Source: GCA-2687515 sp963582805 (GTDB lineage Bacteria > Pseudomonadota > Alphaproteobacteria > Rhodospirillales > UBA2165). Taken from it: a stretch of 14,129 nt of DNA. Of the stretch, positions 12,329 through 14,129 are shown piece by piece (position 1 is the stretch's first letter; every line of letters starts with the position of its first letter). The notes beneath the pieces are model-generated. The model was not told the DNA's origin. It was given only the letters and a program-made list of their open reading frames with translations, and ran no database searches. Location: positions 1 through 14,129 of the forward strand of contig CAUZTZ010000074.1 of NCBI GenBank assembly GCA_963582805.1. Reading direction: 5' to 3'. The position numbers and the translations under genes were made by a program.

Positions 12329-14014
12329 ATGAACGCACAATCGGTACCAAGCGATCTGGAAATTGCCCGCGACGCGACGCCGGCGCCCATTCAAGAAATC
12401 GCCGACAAATTGGGGCTTGACCCTCGGGCCGTGCTTCCGTACGGGCGCGCCAAGGCGAAAGTCGATCTCGAATATTTGGCGTCTTTGAATGACCGGCCCA
12501 ACGGCAAACTGGTCCTGGTAACCGGCATGACGCCGACGCCCGCCGGCGAAGGCAAAACCACCACCACCGTCGGTCTCGGCGATGCGCTCAATCGCATGGG
12601 CAAGAAAACCGCGATCTGCCTCCGCGAGCCCAGCCTTGGGCCGTGCTTTGGGATGAAGGGCGGCGCCGCCGGCGGCGGTTACGCCCAGGTCATACCGATG
12701 GAGGATATCAACCTCCACTTCACCGGCGATTTTCACGCCATCGGTTCGGCCCACAATCTTTTGTCGGCGATGCTCGACAACCATATTTATTGGGGCAATG
12801 CGCTGGGTATCGATTCGCGCCGCATCAGTTGGCGCCGGGTTGTCGATCTGAACGACCGCGCCTTGCGCACCATCACCGGCTCTCTCGGCGGCGTCGCCAA
12901 CGGCTTTCCGCGCGAGGATCATTTCGATATCACCGTCGCTTCCGAGGTTATGGCCATTTTCTGCCTGGCGCGCGATCTTGCCGATTTGGGTGATCGCCTT
13001 GGCAAAATTCAGGTCGGCGAGACACGCGAGCGCGAACCGGTAACGGCGCGCCAGCTTGAGGCGTCCGGCTCGATGACGGCACTCTTGAAAGATGCGCTGA
13101 TGCCGAACCTGGTGCAGACCTTGGAAGGCAACCCGGCCTTTGTCCATGGCGGACCGTTCGCCAATATCGCGCATGGCTGCAATTCGCTAATCGCCACCCG
13201 CGCCGGCATGAAAACGGCGGACTACACGATTACCGAGGCCGGCTTCGGGTCTGACTTGGGCGCCGAAAAGTTTTTTGACATTAAATGCCGCAAAGCCGGA
13301 TTGACGCCCGATGCGGTGGTCCTGGTGGCCACGATCCGGGCCCTGAAAATGCACGGCGGCGTCGCCCGCGACCAGCTCGGCGCCGAGGATTTGGGCGCGC
13401 TCGCCGACGGTCTTGCCAATCTGACCCGCCATATCGAGAACCTGCAGCAGTTCGGCATTCCGGTGACCGTGGCGCTCAACCGCTTTTCCGGCGATACCGA
13501 CGCCGAGATCGCGCTGGTTTTGAAAACCGCCAACGAGAACGGCATCGATGCCGTCGAATGCACTCATTGGGCCGATGGCGGCGCCGGCACCGAAGCCCTG
13601 GCCGCCCGCGTCGTCGACAATATCGAAAACCAGACAGGTTCATTCAAATTCCTTTACGAGGATGATCTGCCCCTTTGGGACAAGATCGAGACCATTGCCA
13701 AGCGCATCTACCGGGCTGCGGACGTTACCGCCGTCGACCGGGTGCATCTCCAGATCAAAGCCTATCAGGATGCCGGCTATGGCGATCTTCCCATCTGCAT
13801 GGCAAAGACGCCGCTCAGCCTGTCGGCCGATCCGAAACTGCTGGGCGCGCCGGATGGCCATGAAGTACACATCCGCGAGGTGCGGCTGTCAGCCGGCGCC
13901 GGGTTCCTGGTGGCGATTTGCGGCGATATCATGACCATGCCCGGCCTGCCAAGAGTTCCGGCGGCGAATAATATCAGCGTCAACGATACCGGCCAGATCG
14001 AAGGGTTGTTCTAG
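12329..14014 (+). CDS. fhs: Formate-tetrahydrofolate ligase
   Basis: Fhs joins formate and tetrahydrofolate at the cost of ATP, giving 10-formyl-THF for purine synthesis or the methylene-THF pool. The 561-residue protein is full length. It has the P-loop TPAGEGKTTTT (residues 70-80, K76), the hallmark EPSLGPCFGMKGGAAGGG and IPMEDINLHFTGDFHAI segments, FVHGGPFANIAHGCNS, and the C-terminal IMTMPGLPRVPAA with the natural family ending GQIEGLF. The ATG is preceded by AAGGAG with an 11-base gap, slightly long. It sits alone between the oxygenase operon and an IS element, with a 225-base upstream region containing two dyads. Its stop codon TAG directly abuts the IS end, so any native terminator has been displaced. 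In this window PurN is a direct consumer of its product. Confidence 0.97.
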   Translation: MNAQSVPSDLEIARDATPAPIQEIADKLGLDPRAVLPYGRAKAKVDLEYLASLNDRPNGKLVLVTGMTPTPAGEGKTTTTVGLGDALNRMGKKTAICLREPSLGPCFGMKGGAAGGGYAQVIPMEDINLHFTGDFHAIGSAHNLLSAMLDNHIYWGNALGIDSRRISWRRVVDLNDRALRTITGSLGGVANGFPREDHFDITVASEVMAIFCLARDLADLGDRLGKIQVGETREREPVTARQLEASGSMTALLKDALMPNLVQTLEGNPAFVHGGPFANIAHGCNSLIATRAGMKTADYTITEAGFGSDLGAEKFFDIKCRKAGLTPDAVVLVATIRALKMHGGVARDQLGAEDLGALADGLANLTRHIENLQQFGIPVTVALNRFSGDTDAEIALVLKTANENGIDAVECTHWADGGAGTEALAARVVDNIENQTGSFKFLYEDDLPLWDKIETIAKRIYRAADVTAVDRVHLQIKAYQDAGYGDLPICMAKTPLSLSADPKLLGAPDGHEVHIREVRLSAGAGFLVAICGDIMTMPGLPRVPAANNISVNDTGQIEGLF

Positions 14015-14129
14015 GGTCAGAACTCATTAACCATTAATTGATTCAATGGTCTGGAACTTAATAATGGGAGTTTCAGATTATGAGGCGTTTATTTTGGTTA
14101 TCAGATCAACAATGGGAACTGATCAGACC
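14015..14129 (+). mobile_element. IS5-like insertion sequence, left end (cut by window)
   Basis: GGGTCAGAACTCATTAA begins at 14014/14015, directly at the fhs stop codon, and looks like a terminal inverted repeat of an IS5-type element. A subterminal dyad ACCATT/AATGGT (14030-14035 and 14045-14050) follows, then a transposase start at 14080. Base composition drops sharply from the GC-rich fhs to AT-rich DNA at this point. The right end and the target duplication lie outside the window. With CTA immediately before the element, a TA or CTA target would fit the IS427-type members, but this is recalled family knowledge, not shown here. Confidence 0.7.
14080..14129 (+). CDS. IS5-family transposase, N-terminal 16 codons
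   Basis: The fragment reads MRRLFWLSDQQWELIR and runs off the window. The L-F-W-L-S-D-x-Q-W pattern is the familiar beginning of IS5-family transposases (the N-terminal helix-turn-helix-like part often called DUF4096). GGGAG lies 10 bases upstream of the ATG. The catalytic DDE residues are not in the window, so activity and completeness cannot be judged. Confidence 0.72.
   Translation, partial: MRRLFWLSDQQWELIR

Noticed and set aside
12251..13174. Long open frame (307 codons) on the minus strand inside fhs
   Set aside because: It lies antisense to a fully conserved fhs gene. Its translation shows no domain and reflects GC-rich codon shadowing.

Overview
The window reads as chromosomal DNA of an alphaproteobacterium, probably Rhodospirillales-like. 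This is inferred from moderately high GC, GGCGCC-rich coding sequence, an HdaA-type DnaA regulator, and the neighbourhood DUF2066 / CDP-alcohol phosphatidyltransferase / AI-2E permease / hdaA divergent from purM-purN, which I recall from that class. No species can be named from the sequence alone. There are 14 protein-coding genes or gene parts and one IS end. I see no rRNA, tRNA or CRISPR.

Left part (1-6842), housekeeping. The 3' part of an ArnT/PMT-like membrane glycosyltransferase runs into a four-gene leftward operon. In transcription order that operon is a secreted DUF2066 protein, a CDP-alcohol phosphatidyltransferase, an AI-2E family permease, and hdaA (regulatory inactivation of DnaA). 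The last two junctions are identical 4-base GTGA overlaps. The permease carries an apparent 1-base frameshift near its N-terminus. Divergently, purM and purN (de novo purine synthesis, ATGA overlap) run rightward. purM has no ATG, GTG or TTG in front of its conserved N-terminus; the only well-placed start is ATC, 8 bases after a strong Shine-Dalgarno. ndk (nucleoside diphosphate kinase) converges on purN.

Middle part (6970-12103), accessory. A small sensorless histidine kinase (leftward) is divergent from a DapA-superfamily lyase (rightward) that lacks several DapA-specific residues. A 100-residue two-helix membrane protein follows on the other strand. Next comes a roughly 500-base non-coding stretch with a good sigma70-like promoter and two families of short direct repeats at about 10-base (one helical turn) spacing. 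It precedes a two-gene operon: an arylsulfotransferase-like beta-propeller protein without a signal peptide, and a phthalate-dioxygenase-type Rieske oxygenase alpha subunit. No reductase for the oxygenase is in view. The pairing suggests metabolism of an aromatic compound, but the substrate is unknown.

Right end (12104-14129). An AT-rich intergenic region with two dyads precedes fhs (formate-tetrahydrofolate ligase), which feeds 10-formyl-THF to reactions such as the one catalysed by PurN. Directly at the fhs stop codon begins an IS5-like insertion sequence: a terminal-repeat-like end and the first 16 codons of a transposase, cut by the window end.

The points most worth checking are the purM ATC start, the permease frameshift, the helically phased repeats upstream of the sulfotransferase/oxygenase operon, and that operon itself.
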